From the NCBI RefSeq assembly GCF_964355755.1, contig NC_092680.1, forward strand, positions 935,001-999,000: a DNA stretch of 64,000 nucleotides, given 5' to 3'. The position numbers and the translations under genes are program-made. Source of the DNA: Antedon mediterranea (taxonomy: Eukaryota; Echinodermata; Crinoidea; Comatulida; Antedonidae). This document shows, piece after piece, positions 42,243 to 61,386 of the stretch (the stretch's first letter is position 1; each line of letters starts with the position of its first letter). The notes beneath the pieces were generated by a model. That model had not been told where the DNA came from and made no database searches. It saw only the letters and a program-made list of their open reading frames with translations.

Positions 42243-44968
42243 GTTTGTAGGCATTGTTTTGGTCGATTTGCTCTTTATATTCCAACTACCTCAGCTCGTA
42301 TAAGGAGGAGGAGTTTTGTAGGCATTGTTTTGGTAACACTTTGAAAGTCCATTTGCACTTTAAATTCCAACTAACGTATATCGTGCTGAATACAGTGTGT
42401 TAGATCCTGGAGGAGATATGTTTTGGTAATAAAGTGTAGCTTATTTGCCTTTAATTACCAGAATAATAAAGCGTTCGATTAGTATGGGTTCCAGGCCGAG
42501 TTTGACTTAATATTAGTAAATTAAAGCGATAAATATTTTGGCACATATGGTGTTTCATACGTGTACTACTTGAAATCTCGAAATTGGTGCAAGTCTGGTG
42601 TACGGCATGCGCATTTATTAAATTTAAATAGTTCTGTAATTACCTTCTATGGTAAATGACCATTGTACTACAGTATAAATCATAAATAATATCAGTATTG
42701 CTTAAAAATAAACTACATTGCCCATTACAAAAATCTTTTGTCGAATATAAACTGGATCGAGAAACATAAACCGTTAAAGTGAAAAATAGTCGACAGAAAG
42801 CATTGTTTGCAGTTGAATTTTGTTTAAATGTACGTTACGTTATTTTTTATATGCGAAATTATTATTTTGTTTTGGTGTTTTTTCACTAAAAGTGAATGAC
42901 TTTAACATTTTAACATTCTAAAATAGGGTCACCGACAGATTTACAAACGCTAGCAGATGCGTTATGGTCGGGAGACGTCAATCGCGCGGACTCGAAACAG
43001 TTTACAGTCAACAAGCAGACCTTCCTTTCTAACACCAACGATCAAGTTGATAGGTCCAGTGCACCGTGAGTTATTATCCTTCTATTCTATTATCAACATC
43101 CATATCTATTTATTAATTATGGACTTTCCGAAGAATCAGCATAAAATGGTATCGTGATATCTGCGCACCGTACCATCCGCATTTACAATTTTCGCGGACC
43201 CTATAATAGTTAAGCGTGGTTCCCACTAAAGCGTGGCCCCCACTAGCGACGCAACGCAAGGACGTAACGCAACACAAGTGAATTGACCAATCACAAGCGA
43301 TGGCTTATTCGCTTGTGATTGCTAACTGTCTATAACTTCGCTTGTCATTGGTTAAAACGCTTGCGTTGCGTTTACGTCCTTGCGTTACGTTCTAGTGGGA
43401 ACCAAGCTTTAAGCGTGGTTCCCACTAGAACGCAACGCAACGACGTATCGACGCAAAGTGCTGTATTGCGTAATCACAAGTGGGAACCGACGACGCAATG
43501 GTGCTGCAAAAATCGCAGGTTTGATTTCACGTACGCAGGCGAGGGCAAACACAATTATTAGAAGGGCATTTGCTTACGTTGCATAGGTTGTTACGTTGCG
43601 TCGCTAGTGGGAACCAAGCTTAAAACGCAACGTAACGCAGCGACGTATCGAAGCAAGGAAACCTCTGACGACGCAACAGGTTTGATTTGCGTTGCGTGAC
43701 TAGTGGGAAGGGAACCACGGTTTAGGCTAGTAATGAATTCGGTTCTACTCCAAGTCTTCACATCAAACTTCTTCAGTTGATGTTCAAAAAATAAAAACCA
43801 AAACATGTTTTTATTTTCTAGACTCTTGTCGTATGTTGACAGTTCATTGCTCAGCAAAGACACGTATGCAAAGTTTATTGCGCTACTTGATAACTATGAA
43901 GCGCGCACTGGAATTGACGACAGTCCCAGTTTGGCAGAGACCAGAGAGAAAGACGCCTTTGTCAGTGCCATTCTCAGTACAAATGTTATGGAGTTGACCT
44001 ATGACTTTCTGTTTTTAAAAGGTAATAGTTACAACCATTTGTTGTTTTCGCCAGATGCTTTTTTGTTGTTGATAATTTTCATTATTGTTATAAATGATGC
44101 AAATTTATCTTTATTGTTTTCTTTTTTGCGTAAAGTGACGTCACACAGATGATCCCTATGATTTTGTCTACAAACGATGGCACCCAAACCGTTTAGGTAA
44201 AACGTTCAACATGTCTGCAATGAATTATATTTGTTTCATGAATGTTTATCTTATTGACTAAAATCGTTGTTTTTACAGGCAAAGTTTCGAGTAAGCAGGA
44301 TTTTCAGGCTCAGTTCGAGGATATGTGGTTTAAAAGTTATAGCAGAAGCTCCCCATCTGATACCTCTGGATTCGAACATGTTTTTGTCGGTGAACAAAAA
44401 AGTAGTTCCGTGAGTGGTTTTCATAACTGGATTCAGCTGAATAGCGAAGAGAATAATGGAGCTCTCAATTATTATGGCTACTCCAAAGAAGCTTCCGTAA
44501 GTTTTCTTTTATAAGGCACTATTTTAGATTAACAAATTATACAGTATAACGGTCCTAGGCTTACATCATATGCATTTTGAAAAACAATACATGTATTCAG
44601 AGAAAAATATTTTGCTTTAGGCCAAATAAAAAAGTAAGTATGTTTCACTCAAATACTTATAAAAGTGGATTTTTTTTTTAGTCGGCCTACTATTAAAAAT
44701 GAATAAATTTACAATAAAAATCACAATATTTTTTATTTTGTAGCCGAATTTATTACTTTTCCAATTTTCTTGGGACGGTAAGATAAAAAAGTTGAGTTCG
44801 ATCATGTTTGGCGCAAGTCCTGAGTTTGAGATGGCGTTATTCACCACGTGTTTCCTTACTGAACGCAACAATCTATGTTCGTTTAAATTGGATGGAAACA
44901 ACGTAGACATACAGACGTACGACTACAAGGGAGAAAGCGTCATCGGATCTGCATACTTTTCAGTATAA
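40631..44968 (+). CDS. Secreted EndoU-family endoribonuclease with two somatomedin-B domains
   Basis: Poly(U)-specific endoribonuclease-like protein (vertebrate ENDOU type), 380 aa. Exons: 40631-40682, 41573-41695, 42105-42242, 42927-43065, 43822-44021, 44149-44196, 44279-44496, 44744-44968; all GT-AG with consistent phases. It has a signal peptide (MKTICILLVCAVSLTIV), SMB1 (residues about 22-57), SMB2 (60-97), a run of glycines, then the XendoU domain (about 105-380). The family cleaves RNA at uridylates with two His and one Lys. Here GFEHVFVGE gives His267 with Glu266 and Glu272, SGFHNWI gives His282, and DGKIKK gives Lys321 or 322; all are present, so it is probably active. It ends YDYKGESVIGSAYFSV. 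AATAAA lies about 5 bp after the stop. The domain order SMB-SMB-EndoU and the length match the animal family. Confidence 0.93.
40892..41258. mobile_element. Two family A MITE-like copies in opposite orientation, EndoU intron 1
   Basis: Reverse copy 40892-41083 (aagcttggttaccactagcg to ctagtgggaactacgttt) and forward copy 41116-41258 (aagcgcggttcccactagaa, truncated after ttgattttacgcaagcttt). The pair mirrors the arrangement at 11.2-11.7 kb. Confidence 0.75.
41731..42077. mobile_element. Nested family A and B MITE-like pieces, EndoU intron 2
   Basis: A right-half family A fragment (41731-41802, aagggcattttcttacgttg to gggaaccaagcttt) is followed by family B (41803-41953, acggttcctactagagacgc to gtgggaatcaagc) and another B fragment to 42077 (cgctagtgggaatcaagctt). 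They fill nearly the whole 409-bp intron. Confidence 0.75.
42483..42575 (-). mobile_element. Family D short repeat, inverted, EndoU intron 3
   Basis: Reverse complement of the family: atgggttccaggccgagttt, aatattttggcacatatgg and tgtttcatacgtgtactact. Confidence 0.65.
42927..44968 (+). CDS. EndoU gene exons 4-8: XendoU catalytic domain
   Basis: Exon 4 starts GSPTDLQTLADALWSGDVNR; exon 5 has LLDNYEARTGIDDS and ILSTNVMELTYDFLFLKG; exon 6 (48 bp) gives DDPYDFVYKRWHPNRL. Exon 7 carries both catalytic His residues (FEHVFVGE and FHNWI). Exon 8 carries the Lys, FGASPEFEMALFTTCF and the terminal VIGSAYF. For exon 6 the acceptor at 44148 is required; an AG ten bases or so upstream would run into a stop. 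Confidence 0.92.
43213..43727. mobile_element. Run of family B, A and partial A MITE-like copies, EndoU intron 4
   Basis: Family B 43213-43410 (with a stuttered left end, gtggttcccactaaagcgtgg), an intact family A 43411-43621, and a diverged A fragment 43622-43727 (aaacgcaacgtaacgcagcg to gggaaccacggttt). The copies abut at shared agctttaagc / agcttaaaac junctions. Confidence 0.78.
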
Positions 44969-45310
44969 GTCGAATAAATATTGACTCACGTAGCTGAACA
45001 TATAACCTGCAGGACGTAATAAAATGTTCTGCCAAAACCTGTGTCTATTCTTATTCTGTTCTGATTAATTTGTTTACATATTTCATATCCATACACATTT
45101 ATTCAGCTATAACAATAATAGGGCTCCGACAATACATGAAAAGAAATATAAAACAATAAACAATTAAACAAATATTGAGCACAACAAAAGTTGACTTAAC
45201 TCAAAACAAAACGTTTATTTTAAATAGTAATTCGTTTTATGTACTAGAAATCAAGGGACGATCTTGAATTATCTGAATTATCTGAAGAACTGCCCAGAAA
45301 TAGAACGTAA
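44969..45310. other. EndoU 3' flank
   Basis: cgaataaatattg at 44970 supplies AATAAA just past the stop; a second possible signal is gtaataaaatg near 45018. Nothing else seen. Confidence 0.4.
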
Positions 45311-45778
45311 AAAATGGCCAAATTTCAACCCTTTTATTTTTTGACATAACAAGTTACTATGGCTCTATAAGAGGATGATAACACCATATATGCGCATATA
45401 TGACAATATTATGGCATAATTATTGAATTTTAAAAAGTTAATATTTTGACCTTTATTTCGAAAAAATCCATGTACTATAGTACAGGGAAATTTTCTGAAA
45501 ATGGCCAAATTTCGACCCTTTTATTTTTGACATAACAAGTTACTATGGCTCTATAAGATGATGATAACACAATATATGCGCATATATGGCAATATTATCA
45601 CATTATTATTGAACTTTTAAAAAGTGGATATTTTGGGCCTTTTTGAAAAAGGGAAATTTTCGAAAAATTGCCAAATTTCGACCCTTTTATATTTTTGACA
45701 AAGCAGGTTACTATGGCTCTATAAAAGGATGATAACACAATATATGTGCATATTATGGCAATATTATTATTTTTAGTA
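45311..45778. repeat. Satellite-like repeat, three copies of about 165-187 bp
   Basis: ggccaaatttcaaccctttt begins near 45316, with related starts at 45503 and 45669. Each unit contains aacaagttactatggctcta and atgataacacaatatatg. Distances are about 187 and 166 bp; the third copy is shortened. Confidence 0.88.
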
Positions 45779-47029
45779 GGAACCAAACTTCAGACTGTAC
45801 AAAATAAGACAACACATTGTATTGTATCACTGTGTATTATAAATATCGTATTGTTACACAAATTACAGTACTGCTTAAATTTACTAAGTATATTATATTG
45901 CGGTTCCCACAAACCCTGAATAGAATATGCAAAGAATCAATAATGGGAAAAAGTAAGGATGACGTCACATGATAGTTATGGAAGCCATGCTAAAATTGAG
46001 GATTCGGAAGATAATAACAAGAGAACTTACTGAACTACAAAATGTAGTTGAAGACTGAAAAAAAAAATGACGTCATAAAATAAAGGGAAGGAGGCCAACA
46101 TTGAGGACTGACATTGGCAAAAGTGGAGAAGGGCCACAAAAAGATGAAAACGTCATAAAGCATAGTGGAGCGGGGTTACAAGTTGTGGCTAATGTCAATT
46201 CACAGAACCACTAGCAAAAAGGGAATAACAGGGCTACAGATTGCGAGGGAAATGGTGGACCTATATAGTTATCTAAATATAGGCATGATTATTAGCATTC
46301 CATTTTAATTATAATACACACACCACCTCTATTAATTCTTAATATCGCCAATTTGAACACTAACGGATAAATTAAACTCGCTCAATAGTACATACAAATT
46401 ACCTGATTTATATACAGTATAGTTATACAACGTTCTTCACTTTCAACCTCATACTTTTGATAGTAAGTAAATAAACTATATTAAACAACCTCAGTTTCTG
46501 TTATAATTAGTCAAAATTGCAATAATCGTTTTTCTGATTTATAATATTTCTTTTACGCTTTAAAAATAAAAATATACACTTCTTCTATAATCTTAAGTTC
46601 AACTGTCCTAGGAGGGAGATTTATATAGGCCTATGTGCCAAATATCACGAATTTGCATCTTCCAACCAAACGATCAACTACTTCAAAAAGTTTTTTAAAA
46701 AAAGTTAAACATATTCACAATAATGTTCTTAAGTAGGATTGCTAAACAGGTCCTTAGGGAAGCAATTGATTCTGGACATTCAGACCGCCACAAAGTGGCA
46801 CAGTAACAATCTAAACATACATTACAGCAAATATCATTGCATGCATGTTTTTTTCTATAGTTTTTACCAAAATCTTCTTTGGATTTCATAACATTTAAAA
46901 AACTAAAATATATTAAAATTGTTGCTTTGTACAGATTAAAGCACAGAAAAATCATTTTACTATATTTGTTTTTAATCAGGTGAGTCATTTGCATGTTAAG
47001 CACCTTTTAAGGAATGTAATTTGCATAAA
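45779..47029. other. Intergenic DNA between convergent EndoU and SGK3 genes
   Basis: AT-rich; the part next to 47030 should hold the SGK3 3' UTR (minus strand). No clear exon. The 102-codon reverse open frame at 46695-47003 has no family signature. Confidence 0.35.
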
Positions 47030-54770
<7,741 letters not shown>

Positions 54771-56277
54771 ACTGCTCTCATACACCTGACCTTAGCAAAT
54801 GACTCAAAGGCTATGCTTTAAATTCACTTGCCTCTATCGGCTTGCAGCACAGAGCATGGACTTTGCCATGCTCTGTTTACAGGCAAATAGATAAAGTTTT
54901 TCACACACAAATCCAGTATCTATGGAAGAACAAAGTTCAAATATCATATATCTATAAAGATAATAAATAACAAACTCACCTTAAAAAAAATGGACTTCAA
55001 TAATAATAGGCCTACTGTACTATGGTTAAGTGAAATTGTAAAATGTGAATTTATATTAAATCAAAAAAATAATTCTTCAAACTTGGTTTGATTGATGAGA
55101 AAATAATTGCAAATTTATTATCTTTTAATCATTTTCTCTCTATAATTTATAAATAATCTTGTACAGTTTCTAATAAATGAGTTTATAATAAATATTCAAA
55201 TAATAATTGATTGATACGAAAATTATAATTGTCCCTTATGACTAAAATCTAATATCATATCATTTTGTATTATGAATAACCTTGCATGCAGTATAGTCAT
55301 TTATGGTAATGTTATATTATTATAAAAAACACAGTTTCATTAATATTTATAAAATAATAACCAATATCATTATGAGTTTTGAAAATTACTAAATATTCAA
55401 ATTATAAATGGATTGAAATATTGTGTCATTATGATTATGTATTTGTAATATTACCATAATTATATTGTATCATAAATAGCCTAGCAACTGAGTGCACAAT
55501 AACAAGGTGTATAACACTTAGAATTCATAAAAATAAATCAAATTCAATCAAAATACAATTTGAAACAAATAGGATAAATTCTTTGAGTTGAGATGTGATT
55601 ATATTGTATTGCCGATGTTACTACGAATGTTACTACAACATGATTGGTGGAAATGGCATCACATGACTACAGATAAAATCATAGGGTATATCCCGATTAA
55701 TTTTCGTAAGAAGTCACGTTTGCAGACAAATAAAAATACTGTATTTACTGATCGTGCAACACAGAATTATTTGAAAATACCTCACTCGCATAAACATTTT
55801 GGAGTATCTATAAATGCTACAATATTTAACAGTTTTAATGAGAACAAATCAAAATCATAATACACCAAGTACAACACTTTACAGATTTAAATTGTCTACT
55901 TTTACTGGGAACTGTCTTTCTAACTTTAGTCTTACTGTACATGCCTTGAGGATGGCACTAAAAAGTCATTATCATCTGGATTTGAACCAGGGGTTTTGCT
56001 AAAATAAAGAAGGAGATGTAAAGATAGAGGAGACCATTTTCATACGTACAATTCCATACTTTAGTTTATACCTAGACAGTTTGTTCATTCTTGGTCTTTA
56101 AAAAAAAACCGGGACTTCAACCCAGATTTCTGGACTATGAAGTCTGCGTTGAACACAATAGAAAAATAATATTAAGTTAATAATATTAAAACGATTAAAT
56201 AAATAGGCCTATACTTGAATCAAAGCCAAAAATGTAGTGTTTTAAACACGAAAGAAAATTGTCTGCCTTTGATGCCA
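54771..56277. other. SGK3 upstream region
   Basis: Very AT-rich; should contain the first intron and 5' UTR of SGK3. Open frames such as 55588-55860 show no family signature. Confidence 0.35.
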
Positions 56278-56372
56278 CTAAAATTGTGATGTGCCCAAAT
56301 ATGGTAGTGATATGACATCATCATGCACATGGCATATCACATTTTTTGTCACATGTTTGATATTTTGATCAA
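56278..56372. mobile_element. Family C MITE-like fragment upstream of SGK3
   Basis: ttgtgatgtgcccaaatatgg, tagtgatatgacatcatcatg and tcacatgtttgatattttg; one end missing. Confidence 0.6.
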
Positions 56373-56394
56373 TTTCTGGACAATAAATTATCTT

Positions 56395-56580
56395 TAATCT
56401 CTAGGTAGCTATTAGTCTACGGGCTAATGTAGCTAACTAGACTAGCCTTTATGGCTAGGCCTACCTAGGCCTTTAGGGCTAGGCCTACCGGCCTACCTAG
56501 CTAGACTCAGTCTTATTAAATATTATCGGGTCTAGGCCTAGGCCTAGGCCTCTAGGCCTAGCATAGGCGTAGTACTGCGT
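56395..56580. repeat. Cluster of TAGGCCTA / CTAGGCC words
   Basis: More than ten near-copies of aggccta or taggcc within about 185 bp (for example ctaggcctaggcctaggcct). A dense local peak of a palindromic word common in the whole window. Confidence 0.75.
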
Positions 56581-56609
56581 AAACCACTTAATGTTATAGT
56601 AATACATAC

Positions 56610-56720
56610 CTTATTTCACCAACTCAATCCATTTCTTGCTTGCGGGCGAATACGATGCAAAATTGTAATAATAAGCCTAATTGTACATCAAAAGTAGAAA
56701 GATATGATATTGATAAACGG
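56610..56720 (-). other. Candidate 5' noncoding exon of the SGK3 gene
   Basis: On the minus strand a donor gtatgtatt follows ...gtgaaataag at 56610, about 1.8 kb upstream of the first coding exon. Its context includes CpG-containing sequence (cgcaagcaag). This suggests an untranslated first exon, but the start and its splicing to the 54.8-kb region cannot be decided by eye. Confidence 0.25.
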
Positions 56721-58023
56721 GGTATCGATCGCAGATGTAACTTTCCTCCAATCCGAAAACCAGCATCTTAGAAATAAATGATTGCCAGAATCAGTATTCG
56801 CCAGGAGAGCAAAAATAATAGACAAATTATTTGCTTTAAAAATAATTTTATCATAATAAAATAACAAATATATTCAAATATAGACAGAAATGAATATATT
56901 TTAGAATTACCTAATTATTCCATAATGTTTTTCTTTATTACTTTGATCATCTATAAAACATTATATTCAATATTGTGGTAGCTTAGGGACTCTGGACGAG
57001 ATCTTTGCTTTTTAAATCGGTATCAGTAGAGAGGGCGTTATACCATTTAAAGGATCAGAGCCATAATATAAGGATGCATCCATGAGATTTGGGAGAACAC
57101 AATCATGTACTAATTATTCTCTGTCAAATTAATATAATGCACGTATTAAGCAGATAACTGGCTATACCATGATTATTTGAACAAAAACGGTTAGCTTGGA
57201 ATAAATAATGTAACTATAATTAATAATGAAATCGTTTGTTTCAGGCTTTGTATTCGTCCATGCTTCAAAATTAAATGATTTAATGTCACAGGAGTCGATT
57301 CCCTTTTCTTAAATTAAATCATGGAGTTACTCCATGATTAAATACAGGACGGTGATACACTCGAATATTATAATATCAATTTAAATACCCTCGCACGAAT
57401 AGGCTGAGAGAATCTTTTTGCCGTAAAAATAACGCCATTTTATTCTGTGGGATTCTTCACCCGAATCCGTAGGCAGGCTTTAACTGAGAGGCACTGGTGG
57501 TCCACTAATTACGTAACGAAGAGATTAATAATTTAAACTAAACATAAAATTTACAACATCAAATACAGGTTGAAAAATAAATAAAATGTTCTATATTTGG
57601 TCTTATTTTGACCCCCTATTAACCCCATACAAAAACTATCGGAGACAAACTATCTGTTTAAAACATGTTTATTCTGGGACGGTGCGGCCATACACACCAA
57701 CTACCATAAACGATTATTCATAACATATTATAATACAATATCTTGCATGAATGATATTTCGCTAGCAATGTAGTAACATTGATTAATAAAATCAAAATTT
57801 AACAGTGTGGCGTGTTGATCGCGAAAGACTAACAATACCATCTTTCCCACTACATCTGTATAAACTCATTTGCATAACAACGCACGGCATACCAAACTGC
57901 TTCGTACTCCTGCCATGAAATATAATTCCATTCTATTACTAATTTCTTTTAAAATTGAGGGCGCCAAACATAAAATTTACGAGATCGAATGCAGGTTTAA
58001 AGAAAAAATAAATAAACAAAAAA

Positions 58024-58266
58024 GATGTTAAATGTGCTCTCCCTGCCTCAGCACTAAGGCCCTGCCACAGCCTTTTGGGGTCGTTTCCAGCACATCACCA
58101 GATGCATTGATGTTGTCGCCTCATGATGTGTGGTGGAAAGGGGGACGTATGATCTGTGAACTCCAAACACAGTGGCTCGCGTAGCCTTAACTCTATTCCA
58201 CCGACCAGCGTGAAAATCGAACCCACGACATACGTGTGTTAACACGACGCTCAGACGACTGAGCTA
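58024..58266 (-). mobile_element. tRNA-derived SINE
   Basis: On the minus strand it opens tcagttagctcagtcgtctg (box A like, TAGCTCAGTCG) and about 50 nt further has gggttcgatt (box B). A tRNA-unrelated body of about 170 bp follows. Open frames here are accidental. It is not a functional tRNA: the 5' arm lacks a pairing 3' arm. Confidence 0.72.
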
Positions 58267-58371
58267 ACTGATCATTTTGGTTTTAGCAAGGTTAATATGA
58301 CATTTATGACGTAATGATGAATTGCGTAATACACGTATAAATAGACTGGAGAGAGAGAGAGTTTAGTCATG

Positions 58372-58462
58372 TACGTCGTCGTGGCGTAACGGTTGATGCT
58401 CAGGTTTGAGTGCTCTCAGATTTAGATTGGGCCCGGTTCGGATATTTTTTTTTTTTTTTAAT
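58372..58462 (+). mobile_element. Short tRNA-like (SINE head) sequence with T-run
   Basis: gtcgtggcgtaacggttgat then ggttcggatatt followed by a run of about 15 T. The box A/box B spacing and T-run suggest a Pol III-derived retroposed fragment. Confidence 0.5.
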
Positions 58463-58869
58463 GGAAAATTAATATTGTTTTTCTTTTATTTTGACAGATA
58501 TTTAGAGGGTTGAAAATTTCAGGCCTAAACAAGTGAACCTTTTTTAAAATCAGAAATAAAGTGGTATGGCATTCATTTTCCATTAGACTGCCATAAATCC
58601 GCGGAAAGAAGCCCATGTACTCCTTCATTTTTTTAGTACTCCTGGGTGGGCTTCTTTTTCCACATGCATTTATTTTCGAGATTACTTTTGCAAACTAAAA
58701 GAGGCTGCCATGTTCCCGTCCGGGAAATTGTTTCTTTACATGATTTGAATATCTTCTAATGTAAAGATTAACAACATCAAAATTTAACAGTGTGGCGTGT
58801 TGATCGCGAACGACTAACAATAACATCTTCTACACTGCATTTGCATAACAACGCACACGGCATCCAAAC

Positions 58870-60119
58870 TTTTCCAGAAAACAAGATATCGGCAAATGAG
58901 TGAGAAGCGAAATGTCTAAAAACATAATCACCATCGCGTGGTTCACGATTTGGTAATATATATATATATATAAATAGTATGTTAATTAAAATAAATCATT
59001 ATTATAAAATTGCTTATTATTTAATTATCATGGTAATATTTATTTTGTCCGAAAAAATTAACCAATGGTTAGAACAGATTTTGCACATTTGAAATTTCAG
59101 TAATAATACAAAAATAGTGAATTAATCGTCATGGCAGTTTAAAAAAAAATTGTTGTTGAACTGTTTATGTCATTTGGTTCTCCCGTCGTTGTATATGGAA
59201 GGAAAAAAGATAAAAGTATTAAAACTATTATTGCCTTATTAAGAATTCTAGCATAAAAGCCTATCCTGACATCTGTAACTAATTTTAACATATTGAAATA
59301 ATAACATATAACATTGGAATTCAAAAATATTGGATACGCCGAAATTCATTACTGATAAAAGATTAGATTTATTAATTTATTTATTTATTTATTTCACGTT
59401 ATTTATATTATTTCTAAACAAATTTGCTTTAAAATCATAATATTCATAACATCTGTAGTAGTATATTGTACTGATTACAATTGTTCTTGCCCCCAAATAT
59501 TATTTATTTAGTTTATTTTGTTTATTATGATAAAAATGTTCATGTTGCCTTTTATTATAGGCCCTAGTTATTCATATTATGGTGTTTGAAATATTGCGAA
59601 TAAGTACGGCTTTAGATTTATGCATTCAGCAAATTAATCTGTTTAAGTTTAAATATTATGAATTAAAACAAGTTTACTATAGTAACTTTAAAATAAATAT
59701 GTAATGACAAAGAATAGGATTTTATGAAACGTCGATTCGACTGCCACCTAACGTAAATTCAATCATCTAGACACCCTACGCTAATAGAATTGTCCAGGCG
59801 TTTTGAAGTCCTTACACATAATAACGACATAAAACATTGTTGTATGATCCTGGCAACTCTTCCACCATGAATAGCTCCCTCTAGTAAAAAAGTTCTTAAA
59901 ACTTCCTCTGGGCGGAGTTTGGTGTAGCATGCAGGAGACACGCGTACGCGTGAAAAAGTTGACCAATCGTTGTTCCGAGATAGTTCAGAATACGCGGGGG
60001 CAACAGTAATTATTGAGTAACCAATCAACGATTTGCAGCAAAAACAGTAACGACGATTTAGCCAATCACAGTTAGAATAAGTTCATCTAAAATGTGCATA
60101 TTAAGTTTTCGTCACGTTA
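58870..60119. other. AT-rich intergenic DNA between divergent genes
   Basis: No gene recognised. CpG content rises towards 59.9-60.2 kb (cgcgtacgcgtg at about 59941), which fits an approach to the SLC17A9-like promoter. Confidence 0.35.
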
Positions 60120-60198
60120 CCGACTCGGCGACTTACGTTGCCATTTCGTAAGTTGACGGCCACGAAGAAACATCAAGAGGGAGATTGAAGTTAGAGCA
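60120..60198 (+). other. Candidate 5' noncoding first exon of the SLC17A9-like gene
   Basis: A locally less AT-rich stretch with CpGs ends in agagcag followed by a strong donor gtaagtatt at 60199. It lies about 1.2 kb upstream of the transporter ATG in the right orientation and holds no long ORF. A plausible acceptor is the AG at 61385-61386, directly before the ATG. The 5' boundary is a guess and no transcript evidence is available. Confidence 0.3.
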
Positions 60199-60801
60199 GG
60201 TAAGTATTTTATTTGTTTAAAAATATGCACTAATACAAAATATTACGAGTTATCAATTATAATATAGACTTTTAGTAGACCCTAGCTCATAATTTAGTTA
60301 TTTATCTTATTTAATGACACATTTTTATACAGAAAATGTTGATTTTATGAACCACCTTCTTCGCCTAGCCTAGGCCTAGGTTAGACCTCGATCAACTCGT
60401 ATGCAATTTTAGGCAGTCCTGATGCTATTTTGGCCTACAAATTTGCAAATTTTTTATTTCAACACGTTCTATTACTATTTACAATACTGATTTCATCAAG
60501 ATAGTTTTTTTTTTCAATTTTAGCGAAAATAACTGAGCCTACATTGAGCTATGGTTTGTAAAAGTAAATCGCCGCGAACCGTTATTATCGTCTGCTCAGC
60601 GCGTTCACTGGTTTCCAGTCACTGTGACGTCACAGGTGTTCAGCGCGTACGTCGTCTGATTTTCTACTCGGCCCAATTACTCGCGGGAACGGAATTTCTT
60701 TTATTTAAAGACGAATATTTATTTATTTTTTGTTTATTTTTTTCAGGTCTTACTTCCAGTCCTCAGACTGCTGACTGGCATTATCATTCCTGTTGTGCTT
60801 C

Positions 60802-61313
60802 ATGGAAGGCAATCGCCGCCAAAAATACAAAAGTAAAACAAACAACGTATACTTGCACAAACGAACAACGTAATTTCACAAACGAACGATCTAAACTAAA
60901 ACAAAGAACGTACTTTCACAAACGAACAACCTACTTTCACAAACGAACAACCTTCCTCAGGTCATGTGGTGTTTTTATACCCGACTTAAAAAATAGACGA
61001 GTCCTTAGTTCATTCGGCAATCTACATCGTTTGGTAAAGCAGGTTGTTCGTTTATCAATGTACGTTGTCCGTTTGTAAAAAATACGTTGTTCGCGTAAAA
61101 GTAGGTTGTTCGTTTTTTAAAGTACGTTGTTTGTTTTACATTAGTTCGTTCGTTTGTGAAAGTAGGTTGTTCGTTTGTGAAAGTACGTTCTTTGTTTTAA
61201 TTTAGATCGTTCGTTTGTGAAAGTAGGTTGTTCGTTTGTGAAAGTACGTTGTTCGTTTGTGAAAGTACGTTGTTTGTTTTACTTTTGTTTTTTTGGCGGC
61301 GATTGCCTTCCAT
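60802..61313. mobile_element. About 510-bp inverted-repeat (foldback) element
   Basis: Outer arms atggaaggcaatcgccgcca and ggcggcgattgccttccat are inverted. Inside, tandem pieces of cacaaacgaacaac on the left face gttcgtttgtgaaagtaggt on the right, so most of the element could fold into a hairpin. The open frame at 60551-61078 runs through its left arm and is not credible. It lies about 75 bp before the SLC17A9-like ATG. Confidence 0.8.
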
Positions 61314-61386
61314 ATCATACCTCACTCTCTCTCAGCGCGACGTGGATATTTTGTTGTGGTCGCCGTATGTGTGTTGTTTTTAAAAG

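Larger units (their letters stand above)
57536..58871. repeat. Dispersed duplicated segments upstream of SGK3
   Basis: Segment 57785-57898 (tttaacagtgtggcgtgttg, atcgcgaaagactaacaata, gcataacaacgcac) recurs at about 58777-58871. Segment 57540-57600 (aaacataaaatttacaacat, caggttgaaaa) recurs at about 57966-58010. Suggests an old duplication of the region or an interspersed element. Confidence 0.7.

Noticed and set aside
44114-44148. Earlier acceptor for EndoU exon 6 (after taaag)
   Set aside because: Reads into TGA within a few codons in the required phase.
58054-58245. 63-codon reverse open frame
   Set aside because: It lies wholly within the SINE.
58024-58266. Possible tRNA gene on the minus strand
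   Set aside because: Boxes A and B are present but the acceptor stem does not close and a long unrelated tail follows; better explained as a SINE.
60551-61078. 175-codon forward open frame
   Set aside because: It runs through the left arm and loop of an inverted-repeat element; no domain, repetitive TNEQRN/TYFHKRTT text, and no splice logic.
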